The notes below the pieces were generated by a model. The model was not told the origin of the DNA. It searched no databases and was given only the letters and a program-made list of their open reading frames with translations. Position numbers and translations under genes: made by a program. From Alnus glutinosa (Eukaryota > Streptophyta > Magnoliopsida > Fagales > Betulaceae), in assembly GCF_958979055.1 (NCBI RefSeq), contig NC_084889.1, positions 2,976,001 to 3,040,000 on the forward strand: 64,000 nt of DNA, read 5' to 3'. Shown one piece after another: positions 35,421-48,504 of this stretch. Each line of letters begins with the position of its first letter. The stretch's first letter is position 1.

Positions 35421-35906
35421 TGTTGGTACAGTTCCCGGTATGGTGTGAATCTGCACGCTCCGATGCCTAAATTAGCTTCTGTGAGAAAATAATGTTCTAT
35501 GCATGAAATTGAGTCTTCGTTTATACCTGGAATATGGGCCTATTTATAGGCAAAGAGGTGGAGTCAAAGCTGGATTAGAATTCCTGCTCCTTATCGATCT
35601 AGAACTGCTGTCAGAGTTCTAATCGAGATCTAGAATTGATGTCAGAGTTCTAATTGGACTCTGATATTTTATTAGACTTCTAATCTGATATCTTCTTAGA
35701 CTTTTGATCTGATAATTCTTCTTATCTGATTGGACCATAAGTCCTACCCCAATTCTATCAGAGATAGGACTACTGATCAAACTATACTTGGGCTAATTAG
35801 AGTCCTATCCCAATTTACTGAGATAACTGATACCTGGTTTCCCTGAAGTAGTTGCTAAATGTCTATCTCCTCCTTGGATCGGGTTGAATGGAATTTATCC
35901 CCAACA
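35421..35906 (+). mobile_element. Solo LTR (486 bp)
   Basis: Starts TGTTGGTACAG and ends CCCCAACA, with 6-bp inverted ends TGTTGG/CCAACA. The exact target duplication ATTAT flanks it (35416-35420, 35907-35911). The same LTR family begins at 63846. Relative to that copy, the stretch between tctgcacg and ctccgatgcc is deleted here. No internal domain is next to it, so it is a recombination remnant in the 5' region of gene B. Confidence 0.9.
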
Positions 35907-36097
35907 ATTATTGTTTCCTCCCTCAAAATTAATTACCCCATCCCCTAGAAGTGAAACTTACAGAATTTTATCAATATTTTGGAGTACTTTCATAGAAATT
36001 TACTTAATTAATTAGCAGTACTCTTTTCACAGAATTTGGAAGATCACGATAAGTAAGGCGACCCAGCTCTAACAAGAATATACTTGAAGCCCTCAAA

Positions 36098-38093
36098 ATG
36101 GAGGAGGCGGTAATTAGGACTGGTGGTTTCCTAGATGCATTGAGAACCGCCACGACCGAGAGGATTAGAACAATTCGTGTGTGGTTCAGGATTCTGACCA
36201 AATCACGCCATGCCGCACTCGTTCCACTCCTGTGTGTCGTCTTTATTACCTTGTTCGACATTCGGCGTACTCTTAACGACGACAACAGCATCATATGGTG
36301 GTCTATGCATGCCTGTTTGTTGGGATTCTTCTATGTCTTTTTACAGCCTTGGGTCCGATTCTTTTCCCAGCCATTGATAGGGAAGACCAGCTATATACAC
36401 TTCAATGAGTGGTAAATCTTACTTTCAATCTTACGATAGCTAGTTGAAAACAATGGGTATGAGTAATTTTTGGGAGTTCTTTTTCAGGTATGCATCGTGG
36501 CTTTCAGCAGCAACTGCATATCATCTTCCTAGTTCTCGGTCAGTGGGAGTTTCGATGAGAATGAATCCGTCTTTTTTGTTGACAACCTTTGCCGCTTCTG
36601 TTCTGTTTCTTCTTGTCTTCCACTCAATTTTTGAAGGCCTTCGCTACATTTTTTCAAGTGAGATTCAAAAGTGGCCAGACAAATGGACCATTCTCAAGCG
36701 TATATGGATCATTCTTAAACTTTCTGCCGCAAGTCCTGGAGAGGCAATTGGTATCTCAATATATATATATATATATCATGTTGTATATCTATTCCCTTTT
36801 TAATATGTAAACTTTGAATAGTACCTTTTCATACTTTGAAGGTTGTAAGTGTAGCCAGCTGCGTTTTTCTGCGTCATTGTAGAGAGAGGCCACTTGCAAA
36901 AAGAAGCTTTAAGCAGGTATGTCAACAACCTTTGAACACGTATAAAAATAACAAAATGACGTACGTATGTGGTATATATGCAAATTTAGCTGCCACAAGG
37001 CCGTAATTCTTACATTTCCCGAATATTCTCTGCCGATGTGACTCTATGAAGTTCTGAATGATTTTGTATTAATTGTGGTCTAGCCCTTAATTAGGAAATA
37101 TAATTTCGACAGGCCAGGGGGCATGTTTCTTCCTATATGAATAGTTTGGATACAATGGCGGCTATTTTTACCCATATTCTTATCATATATACGTATAATT
37201 CCTTTTTTTTTTTTTTTTCTCAGTTAACAATCAGTTGGCTTCCTGCGGGTTCACCGGATGAAATCTTTCATGCCTTCTTGTTATGGTCTGTTGTTATAGG
37301 CATTTACATGGTCAATTATGTAGCGAAGATCGAGGTTATCAACGTGAGTATTATATATTTTGTAGCTTGACTTTATGATGTGCATGATTTTTATACTTTT
37401 ATTTTTGAAACATAAATTGTTAGGATTTAAAGATCTCTTGCTTGGAATATTATGATCGAGCTGGACTGAGAGTTCTCTTATGCTCTTTTGGCCAGGTCAG
37501 GGGAAGAATCTACGAAGAATAAGCAAATGAAGCCTGACTTTTTAGATATGGTTCCCTGGTAATCAGGGTACGTACAGATATATGTTTCCATTTTTTCTTT
37601 CTTTCTTTCTTTTTTGGGAGAAGATTTTTAGGGTTTATATATGCTCTCTGTTGATGGCTATGTGTTGCAGAACATCAGCTGACCTATACAAGACTGTTTT
37701 TGACCTCCTGGTATCAGTAAATGTCTTCCTAGGTCGCTTTGACATGCGTATATTGCAGGTATATATATATATATACTTGCGCCTATTATACATATTCATG
37801 ATACCATTAGGTTATTGTGTCCATCTTCAGGCAGCAATGAATCAGGTTCAAGGTGTGCCAACAGATAAAAAGAAGGCTCAAGATGGAGTTCAACAAGGAG
37901 ATTCTGTATATGATGCTTTTAGTAAAGAGGAAGAACTATGGTTTGATTTCATGGCTGATACTGGTGATGGTGGGAACTCAACCTATACTGTCGCACGCCT
38001 ACTTGCTCAGCCTTCCATTCGTTGCACTAGTACTAGTAATTCAGAGCTTGACTTACCGCGTGGAAACTTACTACTCATTGGAGGCGATATTGC
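36098..38093 (+). pseudogene. Gene B, 5' part: phosphoesterase paralogue exons 1-7, broken
   Basis: Exons aligned to gene A: 36098-36411, 36488-36728, 36842-36916 (shortened), 37224-37343, 37496-37567, 37671-37758 and 37831-38093. The protein starts MEEAVIRTGGFLDALR, keeps the N-terminal membrane spans and reaches DTGDGGNSTY and LLLIGGDIA. Exon 5 reads DMVPW followed by TAA (37560-37562) where gene A has TAT, a nonsense change. Exon 2 ends with a GC donor (gcc|gcaagt). Part of exon 3 is not recognisable; a possible remnant lies at about 37113-37160. Exon 8 with the GNHD metal site is missing downstream. It is oriented opposite to gene A, so the pair is an inverted duplication. Confidence 0.85.
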
Positions 38094-38626
38094 GTAAGTT
38101 GACAATCCTTATGTTTTTTTTTTTTTTTTTTTTTTATGAAAATCCTACATTTAACTGCTTCCAATTACTTGGAGATTTAATATTCCTCGTTGGATGGGAT
38201 ATCGTCTAAATTGACAATTCTAATAAAAGATTAATTGGAAAAACAAAACATACATCTCTCAAACTAACACCTAATTTACAATATTCCACCGAACTATGAA
38301 TTACCTCAATGTCCCCTCTAAACTACCAAAATTTCTCAATGTGCTCCAAATGAATGAAAAAAAGAAAGAAAGAAAGAAAAAAAAAGAATGGTTGCCTTTT
38401 AACAAGACAAAATGGGTACATTATTGCAATTGATAGTAATTTGAGGGTGACGTACATTGTAAATTGAGTGTTAGTCTGATACGTGTATTTTTTCCTAAAA
38501 GATTTTATGATGTCTTTCAAAAATATGCAATAAAATCTTGCTTCTTCAATATTCTATATAGCATTAGTAATTATTTTATATATTTTTTAACATCTTTTGT
38601 TTGTTTGTTTAATTAATGGATATATA

Positions 38627-41600
38627 TTTTTTTTTTGTTGAACGAAGAAACAGCTTCTCATTAAAACAAGATGACCATTACAGTCTAGAGGCCAAAGGGT
38701 CTCTAAAAGAAGAAAAAGAAATAAATAAAGACAAATCCTCAACCCAAACATGAGATAAACAATGTGAGGAAGCCTTTCTAGCTAAGAGATGGACCACTTC
38801 ATTTGCTTCTCTACAACAATGACTCCACTTACAGACAGAAAAACAAGAAATTTTCTGTTTAATAGCATCTACAAAATGCCTAATTCTGTCAAGGGAGAAA
38901 TTTGGTCTACATAAGCCTTTGATGACTTGTAGAGAATCACCCTCACTTTCAATGTTTACAAAACCCATATCACAACAAAATTCCATAGCACACAGGGCTG
39001 CCATAGCTTCAGCACATAAAGGATCCACAAAAGCCTTACAAGCACTGCATTTTGCACCAATAACAACCCCTTCCTCATTTCTAATCACACAACCCATTCC
39101 AACCATGCCAGAATTTAAATTCAAAGATGCATCCCAATTAACTTTCATAAAGCCAACATGTGGAGGTTTCCAGAACTTACATATATTAGACCCTTCACCA
39201 TTGGGAACCTTTAACAAAGGCTCCCTCAAATTATACATTTTAAAGTCTTGAAAAAATTGAGAAGCTTCAACAAACACTTTCATGGGAGAAGAAAACTGCT
39301 CCTCAAAAATCGCCTTGTTCCTTTGCAGCTAGATTCTATGAAAAACAATCACAGTTAGACTCATCAAATCATCATTCAGTCTAGTAAATAAATAAGAAAC
39401 AAGTTTTGTCAAGTCCGAAAAAGTAGAAGGGCTTTTTTGAAAAAGGATAGGAACACATCCCCACACATCTTGAGCACCCGGACAGTTCCATAAAGCATGT
39501 ATCACAGACTCCACATCTATTTGACAACAAGGACAGCGTTCATTATCGACTACTCCCTTCCTAAACAGGTTCTGTTTAGTAGGTAACACATTATGACAAG
39601 CTCTCCAAAGAAAAAATTTTGAAGCATTAGGAGCTTTAACAGCCCAAATTTTTTTCCAGAAATCACGACTGCTAGAACTGGATGAGCACTCCCCATTCTT
39701 CCGTCTCAGTAAATCCAAGCCCAAATGATATGCTCTTTTAATAGAAAAACACCATTTAGAGTACCATTCCAGATGATTTTATCCGGAGGCAATGCAGGGC
39801 ATAAATGAATGTTTTTAATAATACTTGCAACATATGCAGAAAAAGACTTATCAATTAAAGCACAGTTCCAGCCCTTTACAGAAACATCAATAAAATCAGA
39901 CACCTTTGCATCACAAGGCAGACTCAAATCAGAATGGAAACTCAAGGATCCAATGTTAGGCAATCAATTGTCTCCCCAAACTTTAATAGAAGTCCCATCA
40001 CCTATTCTCCAAATAATACCATGGGACAGAAGGTCTTTTGCTGCCATGAAGCTTCGCCAAATAAAAGAGGGCCTTTTCCCAATCTCAGAATCTAAAAAAG
40101 AAGAATTTGAGAAATATTTAGCTTTGAGAATCTGAGAAATCAGGGATTGAGGGTGCTGAATCAATCTCCAACACTGCTTTGCCAAGAGGGCTTTATTAAA
40201 CATTAATAAATCCCTAAAACCCAGCCCTCCAGCAAATTTGGCCCTACCCATTTTAGACCAACTCATCCAATGGATCTTTGAGTCTTTACTCAAGTGTCCC
40301 CACCAAAAGGATTGCATTAGTTGATTTAAATCTCTACACAAGCTGACAGGGAGGAGGAAGACACTCATAGAATAGGTTGGTATGGCTTGCACAACAACCT
40401 TTAAAAGGACTTCTTTACCAGCCAAAGATAATAACCTAGACTTCCAATTGTTTAGTTTTCGAAGAACCTTCTCTTTAATATTTTTAAACGCATGGATCCT
40501 GTTATTACCCACTAAAGTTGGAAGTCCCAAATATGAATCATATCTATTAGCCTCCACATGACCAGAGAGATCTATAATCTCCTTCCTTCTTGCAAAACAA
40601 GTATTACGACTAAAGAAGACAGCTGTCTTATTCACATTAATTTTCTGGCCCGAGCCTCTCTCATAAGTCTCAATAATATTCAGAATCCTTCTCCATTCCA
40701 CCCTATTCGCCTTACAAAAAACTAGACTATCATCAGCAAAAAATAAGTGAGAGATTGAAGGACCCTTCTTAGAGGTTGGTACACCAGAAATTAAACCTCT
40801 CATCTGAGCATTGTATAGAAGGGAGCTAAACACTTCAGCACATAAAATAAACAAATAAGGGGAGATTGGATCTCCCTGTCTAAGTCCCCTTGAAGGGAAA
40901 ATATTTCCCACCACATTACCATTCACAGCAATAGAGTAAGAAACATATTTTACACAAGCCATGATCATTTTAATCCACAAAGGGGCAAAACCCAACTTAG
41001 ACATAACAGCCTCTAAAAACGGCCACTCAATCCTATCATAAGCTTTGCTCATATCAAGCTTTATACCCATATACCCAGTTTTACCCCACAGCCTCGTTTG
41101 CATAGTATGCATAGTCTCATAGGCAACAATAATGTTGTCAGTAATAAGCCGACCAGATATGAATGCACTTTGAGATTCAGAAATAATACATGGCAAAATA
41201 ACCTTTAGCCTATTAGCAAGAACTTTAGATAGAATCTTATACACCACATTACAAAGGCTAATGGGTCTAAAATCAGTAACCGATATAGGATTCTTGGTTT
41301 TAGGAATAAGAGCAATAACTGTAGCATTTATTGAAGCATCCAGTCTACAAGATTCAAAAAAATACTTAATAGCATCGCATACCTCTTGGTGTAAAATCTC
41401 ACAGTTTTGCTGAAAAAAGCAAGCAGGGAATCCATCCGGTCCAGGGGCTTTAAGGGGATCCATTTGGTTAACGGCTAGTTGAATTTCTTCCAAAGTAACA
41501 GGGGCCACAACTGTTGATTCATTTCAGCAGAGACTTTTGGAGAAATGGAATTAATACAAGGGTCAATCTCCACATTACTTTCAGCCCTATATAACCACTG

Positions 41601-42191
41601 AAAAAATCTTTCAAAAGCCCTTTCAATCCCCTTTTGGGAAGACCACTTCCTTCCTTCCATATCCACTATATCTTTAAGTGAACTTCTGCATTTCCTTTGA
41701 GAGGCACATGCATGAAAATACTTAGTGTTTCTGTCACCATACTTCAACCAATTTTCTCTAGTTCTCTGTCTCCATTTTAAATCTTCTACCTCCAGCAGCA
41801 AATCCAGATTTTCCTTCAAAGCCTTCTCCTTTTCAGTATTCTCCGGATCCCCTTCCTTTTGCACCTTATGTAAATCTTCCTCCACCTTCTTTATATTCAG
41901 CTTTTCCTTGTTGTCAGAAATTCTAGCCCATCTTTTGAAAAGGTTTCGGCAACTGTCCAATTTTGCTTTGAGAACAGCCCATTTATCAACCGTGGGATTT
42001 TTAATCCTCCAAGCTTTCCTCACCATCTTTTTATGCTCCACATGTTTCATCCAACCAGCTTCAAAATGAAATCTCTTGCTCTTCTTCCATGGCTCACAAC
42101 TAGCAGGATCAAAAGTAATTATTAAAGGGCTATGATCAGAACAATATCTAGGTAAAATTTCCACTTCAACAACATTGTACAACCTACTCCA
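38627..42191 (-). mobile_element. L1-type LINE, 5'-truncated, inside pseudogene B
   Basis: Minus-strand ORF2 order: end of the endonuclease (LPRYCSDHSPLIITF, near 42100), reverse transcriptase (39964-41508), zf-RVT (HALWNCPG region) and RNase H (38678-39283, WDASLN). The poly(A) tail appears as T at 38627-38636. The 5' junction is at about 42191, directly against gene B exon 9. No target duplication is visible and gene B exon 8 plus the start of exon 9 are missing, so the insertion was accompanied or followed by a deletion. The original LINE would be several kb longer. Confidence 0.9.
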
Positions 42192-42197
42192 CTTCAT
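38678..42197 (-). pseudogene. LINE ORF2 remnant: endonuclease end, reverse transcriptase, zf-RVT, RNase H
   Basis: The reverse transcriptase is well kept: DPLKAPGPDGFPACFF, KLDMSKAYDRIEW, RGLRQGDPISPYLF and the catalytic LFFADDSLVF. One frameshift at about 41500 separates it from the endonuclease end. A TGA at about 39961 replaces the Trp of the usual GDNW motif. A second frameshift lies near 39720 and a stop near 39328 precedes the RNase H part, which has VNWDASLN and a C-terminal HLLARKA. The few defects suggest moderate age. It is a source of reverse-transcriptase-like sequence, not a host gene. Confidence 0.87.
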
Positions 42198-43071
42198 ACC
42201 TTTATGAGGAATATATGTTATAGGAGCTGGTTGGGTGGGTGGTTTATGAGTAATTCACCCCGCGCTCTAGCGTCCCTCTCCATCTGACGTGGCATAGTCC
42301 ACGTCAGGCCCTTTTTTTAAAAAAATAAAATAAAATAAAATTAGACCCTGCGTTTATACAAAACTACATTTTCAGTTTCTTTCAAAATATTTTTGCCCCC
42401 AAAAAGCTTTCCTTCTTTCCCTTCTCCCTCCCTCCCTCCACCCCACCGACAGCCACCCACCCACCTGCTAAGCACCGTCGACCACCAGCTACCACCGCCA
42501 TCGAACCCCGGTTCGTCCATTTCTGGCTTCCATCCACCGTCAAGCTCCGATGACCCAACGTATAGCTCTAATGACCCATCGACCATTCCGCCATGACGAG
42601 CCCAGTCGAGCCACCACCATCGCCGACGAGCCAAGCCGAATCACCACCACCGCAGAGGGCTTCGACAACCCATCCACCGTAAGGTCTTCTCTGTTTTGTT
42701 TCAATTTTCCTTTCGATTTTCTTTTCTTCATATAGATCTGGTTTTTGAGTTTTTGGATTTGGTTTTTTGAGTTGCTTGATCCGCCACCCACAAGCACCGT
42801 CTACCACCGCCACTAGCGACGTCCATCTCCATCTCCGGCTACAAGCACCGTTTTCCACTGTAAGGTTTTCTCCATCTCCAAATGTTCTCCCATCTCGTTT
42901 AAGCTTTCAAAGCTTTGGAGGATGTAGTTGTTTGATCTTTCGGTGGGTTGTTTGAGTTGGTTTCCTCGTTGTAGGATTTGTGCTTCTATTGTATTTGTTG
43001 AGTTGTTTTTTCTTGATTTGGGAATGTATTTGTTGTTGTTGATGGGTTGTTCTCTTGTTTGGGAACTTCAT

Positions 43072-43114
<43 letters not shown>

Positions 43115-46100
43115 TTTCGATGATTTCACTTGAAGCCCCGCAAGTCTTTAACTTACTGTTTTTTTTTTTTCTTCTTACGAGGATTCTTAATCCATGATTC
43201 TTTGCTGATTGTTAGCAGCCACTTCTGGTAACGTACAATTTTTTTTTTTCTTTTAACATAATCAAAGATTTGTTTTTGGTGAGTGAGTTTAAGAGAATCT
43301 GTATGGCTTTCGAATTGTGAATTTTCGAGCGTAGTTTGCTGGTTTTAGGCTTTTAGCTTATTTGGCTGTTTGATTTATTTGCCACATGTACAGAAATACA
43401 AAATTTTGTATATAGTACTTGACTATTGTAGGGCATACATTTAAGTTATGCTTTTCTCTCGATCTTAGTCATGAGGTGAAGTTCTGTGTCTCATCAATTT
43501 TTAAATACTCTTTGGTTATGCCATTTGTGTCTGCTTGATTTGATTATAAGTTTATATGGTGAGGAAGTTTATAAGTTTATATGATAATTTTACTAGAAGC
43601 AATGTGAAAAGGAAGACTTGCTTGAAATTTATGAAAATTGTGCAATTGATTCTCGCATATATGAAAAAAAGTAGACATTCTATTAATAAAATATCAATTT
43701 TTGCTTGTTTTGGTTGTTCCAATACTTGGTTTGGGAGAGGCAGATTTGGCTATTAGTAATCACTAATTGGGTTATTTATGCTTTCAGGTAAGCTAAAAGT
43801 TTTTGGAGCATTTACTTTACCCGTTAATAGAAACATCATCGTTGGTTGAGATACTCACCTGTTATTTATTTATTTATTTTGGTACAGATTATCCTATTTG
43901 CTGCTACTAAATGAAGATGAGTGATCCATCCTACAACACGTACTTAGGAGAAAGTATTGCCAATGACGAAACTTCATTGTGCTTTTACGAAATTTCATCC
44001 AGACTTTTTTGTTAAGCTTTTTTGTACAGGATTTGATTATCTAAAATTGTCTAATGTATAAAAATGATCATTGTAATTTTTATATTTTTTGTACAGGATT
44101 TGACTTAGTCTTTTTTTTTTTTTATTATTTACCTTTTATGATTGGTAGTTAAACACAACCTACATCTCTATATTGGATTGAAGTTATGAGCTGCTGAAAA
44201 AAAATAAAAATTGAAAACATAATACCTTCATTTTGGTCACGAAAAAAAAGGAAACCAATCAGGTTGGTTTTGGTTGAAAATGGAGAAACAAGTTGTTTTG
44301 GTTTTGACTACTTTTATTTTGGTCCTTAAGAGATGTATATTCTCTGTCATTGTGGGTTAAACTTAAGACCTAACTTTTATTAAAGGGAAAGATGTATTAC
44401 TTAATCATAACGTGTCGAATGTATAGAAGAATGAGTTCCACCTGGTACCATGTGACATATATTGTTTTGGATAACCTTGAAAACAACCTCTCTCATCACA
44501 AAATCAAAGAAAAAACCTCTAATATAACTCATTCCCAAAAACCTCTAATACAAGTCAATGAAATAACAAAAACTCCTGAACATGTAGAAAAAAATAAAAG
44601 TCCTTGCAATTGAATATTTGAATAGCCTCAAATAAAACTTTCAAAGAGATGTTACGTGAAAATTTACAAACCATTCTGCAGAACCTCAATACAGACCACT
44701 TTAGGAGCAAAATTACATCAAAAAAAATTCCACAAAACAGTAAAATCTGAATTAAACATACATTCGTTTATATCCATTTTCAACTTGTAATGATACAATT
44801 CTAAATCTATAGAATTCCACAAATGACAATATGTTACAATGCCATAACTTCAATTTCCTCCGGTCTTCTCCTTATACTTAAAATTGTCATAACATCACAA
44901 CCTTAAGCTCTCTTGGTTGCTGAAAAAATGTGGCAAACATAGACATCAAATCCCAAAAAAACATGAAGACCCCACAAAAATGAAACTCTTTCACATTCTT
45001 TTTGTTAAACTTTAAACACTGCTAGCAGTTTCATTCCATCCAAATATGTATTTAACTTAATCCAAGACATATTGTTAGCCACCAAATCAGGAGCACCTTA
45101 CCTGTGTATATTTTCTCTTTGCATGTGGGAATTCCTTAAATAAAAGTGTCATAGTGTGTGCTGTTATTTATTTGTTTTATACAAAATCAGTCTTATTTAT
45201 TTCATGCATGCATTTAAAAGCACATCCAACAGTACCCACAACAAATTATGTATATAAATCTTACATATACTCAAATTACAACAAATTCCTAAACAATAGC
45301 GTCACCTACCATACCAAGGCTTAAAATTTTCAAAGTCTATTGAAACTATGATGAAACCCAAGACTACTTGGTACACAGAAAAAAGCTTCAAAATTCCAAT
45401 ACAAGCCAATTCAAAAAGGTTATTCTGAAAAAAACTAGTAGTTTTACACTCAAGCCTTTTGATTACATTAAAGAAAGAAAGAAACAAACAAATAAAAAAT
45501 GTGTCAACTGCACCTCAGCATATATAACAAATCAAACGCAAAACCATCTCCCAAATAACTGCATTTAGAAACACACTAGTACACACCATAAATTCAAATG
45601 CAAAGAGCAGGAGAATCAACAACACCTCATCCTTACTTTAGTCTAGTTGACTTATCAACAAATAAAGAGAAATAGATCCCACAAGAGAAATATCCACGTA
45701 GGCTGATCATCATATAGCAATAAGTAGCAAGTAGGCTGAACAAAAACTGTAATATAAAGATTAGTTTAGTTTAAAGGAGAGAAATGAAACATAAATTCCC
45801 ATTCAAGAAGTTCAGGGAATAAATATTACAAAAACTACAACTCTTCCAAATGTTGCCCCCTTATAATCAGAAAAATATATTTAGAGACAGATCGAGTAAC
45901 ATAGATTCAAACAAGTTAGATCCCATGAAAAATCAACATCAGCAAAGAAGAGGAGAGGGATTAACAGGAAAACTGTTTGGCAACAACAACAACAAGTATG
46001 TACTCCCATAACATCTCCCAACAACAAATATGTACTCCAAAATAAACAAAACCAACAACTCGAAACCACCATCAATAGAAGAAAACCAAAAACCCAAAAG

Positions 46101-46967
46101 CAAAAAATACAAGCAAATCATCAAACACATCAGCTACACAAACAAACATGTAAAACAACCACAAATCCAAAAGCCAAACGGGGGAAATAATGGAAGGAGA
46201 TGGAGAAAACCTTACAGTGGAAAACGGTGCTAGTAGCTGGAGATAGAGATGGACATCGCTACTGGCGGTGGTCGACGGTGCTTGTGGGTGGCGGATCAAG
46301 CAACTCAAAAAACCAAATCCAAAAACTCAAAAACCAGATCTGTATGAAGAAGAGAAAATCGAAAGGAAAATCGAAACAAAACAGAGAAGACCTTACGGTG
46401 GATGGGTCGTCGGAGTCCTCTGCAGTGGTGGTGATTCGGCTTGGCTCGTCGGCGGTGGTGGTGGCTCGGCTGGGCTCGTCGTGGCAGAATGGTCGATGGG
46501 TCGTTGGGGCTATACGTTGGGTCGTCGGAGCTTGACGGTGGATGGAGGCCGGAAATGGACGAACTGGGGTTCGGTGGCGGTGGTAACTGGTGGTCGACGG
46601 TGCTCAGTAGGTGGGTGGCTGTCGGTGGGGTGGAGGGAGGGAGGAAGGAGGAAAAGAAGGAAAGCTTTTTGGGGGCAAAAATATTTTGAGAGAAATTGAA
46701 ATGAAGTTTCGTATACGCGCGGGGTTTAATTTTTTTTTTTTTTTTTTTAAAAAGGCTTGACGTGGACTATGCCACGTCAGAGGTTGAGGGACACTTGAGG
46801 GACGCTGGAGCGCCGGGTAGAATTACTCATGGTTTTTGCCTCAGAAAAAGAGTTATTTCGCTTTGAAACTGCCTAAACGATGGTGGGTATTTGGTCTTGA
46901 TCTTGCTCTCCTTTGTGATATCGATGTCTACCAATTTGAATTCTTCTCAAAACTAGCAAGAAAAAGG
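42192..46967 (+). pseudogene. Gene B exon 9, split in two by a 4.6-kb element
   Basis: The left piece (42192-42247) reads TFM-NICYRSWLGGWF. The right piece (46838-46967, after the element and its duplicated target) reads PQKKSYFALKLPKRWWVFGL and ends at the donor agg|gtattt. Gene A exon 9 is continuous over the same residues. The first residues of the exon (DWIDGLR in gene A) are lost at the LINE junction. This insertion alone would destroy the phosphoesterase domain. Confidence 0.85.
42248..46828. mobile_element. Mutator-like element with ~660-bp terminal inverted repeats, no transposase
   Basis: Left arm 42248-about 42925 and right arm about 46160-46828 are inverse copies. Shared words include gacgtggcatagtccacgtc at the outer part, and aagcaccgt, gatccgccacccacaagcac and ggttttctccatctcc inward. 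The ends are GAGTAATTC. The target in gene B exon 9 is duplicated over 9 bp with two mismatches (gtggtttat at 42239-42247, atggttttt at 46829-46837). The interior is AT-rich, with a long T run (about 43077-43112), and no protein domain is recognisable. The GC-rich arms have open frames on both strands, but they are mirror images of each other and not genes. Size, arm length and duplication length fit a non-autonomous Mutator-like element. Confidence 0.87.
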
Positions 46968-47043
46968 GTATTTTTCTTACTTTTCTTTTTCATTGTTTCG
47001 ATATGCCTTGGTGAGAATATGTTATATATGAGTGGATGATATT

Positions 47044-47585
47044 TGTAACGACCCAACCCCAATAACACAATATTGTCTGTTTTTGGCTCCCCAAACCAAA
47101 CTTCCCAGGAGGTCACTCATCCTGGGATTACTCTTGCAGAAGCACGCTTAACTGCGAAGTTCTGATAGGTTCATGACCATCACGGCTTTAAAACGCGTTG
47201 TGTAATAAATGATGCATTTATACATATAAGCACATCCTTATTCCCAGGCAATGTGGAACGTCACAATCACCCCCTCTTTGGACCCAGCGTCCCCGCTGGC
47301 GTCTCTCATTGGGCTTGTGCACGCTCCCACCATCTCAAGCTTGGCAATGGCTTTGATACCATTTGTAACGACCCACCCCCAATGACACAATATTGTCTGC
47401 TTTTGGCTCTCCAAACCAGACTTCCCAGAAGGTCACCCATTCTGGGATTGCTCTTGCAGAAACACGCTTAACTGCGGAGTTCTGATAGGTTCATGGTCAT
47501 CACGGCTTTAAAACACGTTGTGTCATAAATTGTGCATTTATACATATAAGCACATCCTCATTCCCAGGCGATGTGGGACGTCACA
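47044..47585 (-). mobile_element. Cassandra-type TRIM, complete, in pseudogene B intron 9
   Basis: Minus orientation. LTRs 47044-47265 and 47364-47585 are 222 bp each, start TGTAACGACC and end GACGTCACA as written on the plus strand. The exact duplication ATATT flanks it (47039-47043, 47586-47590). The 5S-like core is present in both LTRs (aggaggtcactcatcctggg and gcacgcttaactgcg, both reverse strand). The primer site is the reverse complement of ggctttgatacca near 47350. Both LTRs are the same length and closely similar, so it is fairly young. Confidence 0.93.
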
Positions 47586-47590
47586 ATATT

Positions 47591-48504
47591 GGTTGTGGAT
47601 ATGCATTTGTCTATGCATGAGTTGATGATAGCGCAAAAAAAAAAAAAAAAAAAAATTAATTATTGAAGTTGATCATATGATTAGGCCCAATCAGTCTTGG
47701 GCAGTACTTTTGGGCCCGTTTTGCTTCTTTTTTTTTTTTTTTTTTTTTTTTTTTCTTATTTCTGTTTTTAGATTACAAATTCAACAAGAAAATAATATAT
47801 ATTTAAACATGTTACCATATTTAATTTAAAAAATTAGTTGATAAAATTAATTTTTTTTTCTATACCATATATATTTGTTTTATTTAAGAAAATCATATCA
47901 CTAATTAAAACTATAAATTTCATTTTGCCAATGTCTTTGTCTTTGTTTTTATGTTTTCTATTCTCAAAACAAATATATTAACAAAAAACTCAAAATACGA
48001 AACATTTTTAAATCTGTATTCTTTTCTTATTGAGTGATTATTTTTTTTAAAAAAAAAAAAAAGAGAGAGAGAGAGAGATGCGCTTAACTTTTATAGAGAT
48101 AGGTAAGAGCTAACTTATTGTTTAAAATTTTAAAAAATTATTAGGGTATCTGCAGAACCATGCACCTTGGTGTTGGTCGGGTTAGCCACTCTAGCTACCA
48201 CCCCTCGATCTCCTGAGGGTGTGGTCACATGGCCACTCTCTTTTTCCAATTTATTTTTTTAATTTCTTTTACTAGTAAGGCTCTACATTTGTTTGGGTTT
48301 GTCAAAATAAGCAGTTGTACTATGTAGAAAACTTCTTTCCTGTTTTTTTTAAATGTGGACAAACACTCCCCAAAACCCATTAAACAAACATAGATTTGAA
48401 CCCGGCCAAAGGTATTACACCGGGTGCAATACATTTTTTTTGTGGCCATTTAATTCATAGTTCTTTTTGTTGAATGATTTTAACTAGCTAGTTGATTTGA
48501 GCAG
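47591..48504 (+). other. Rest of pseudogene B intron 9
   Basis: Low-complexity A and T runs (47635-47656, 47728-47755), a GA tract (48063-48078) and otherwise unremarkable AT-rich sequence. Nothing coding was recognised. Confidence 0.5.

Noticed and set aside
42341..42858. Several overlapping ORFs in GC-rich DNA
   Set aside because: They lie in the terminal inverted repeat of the Mutator-like element and recur in mirror image at 46200-46699; no protein domain.
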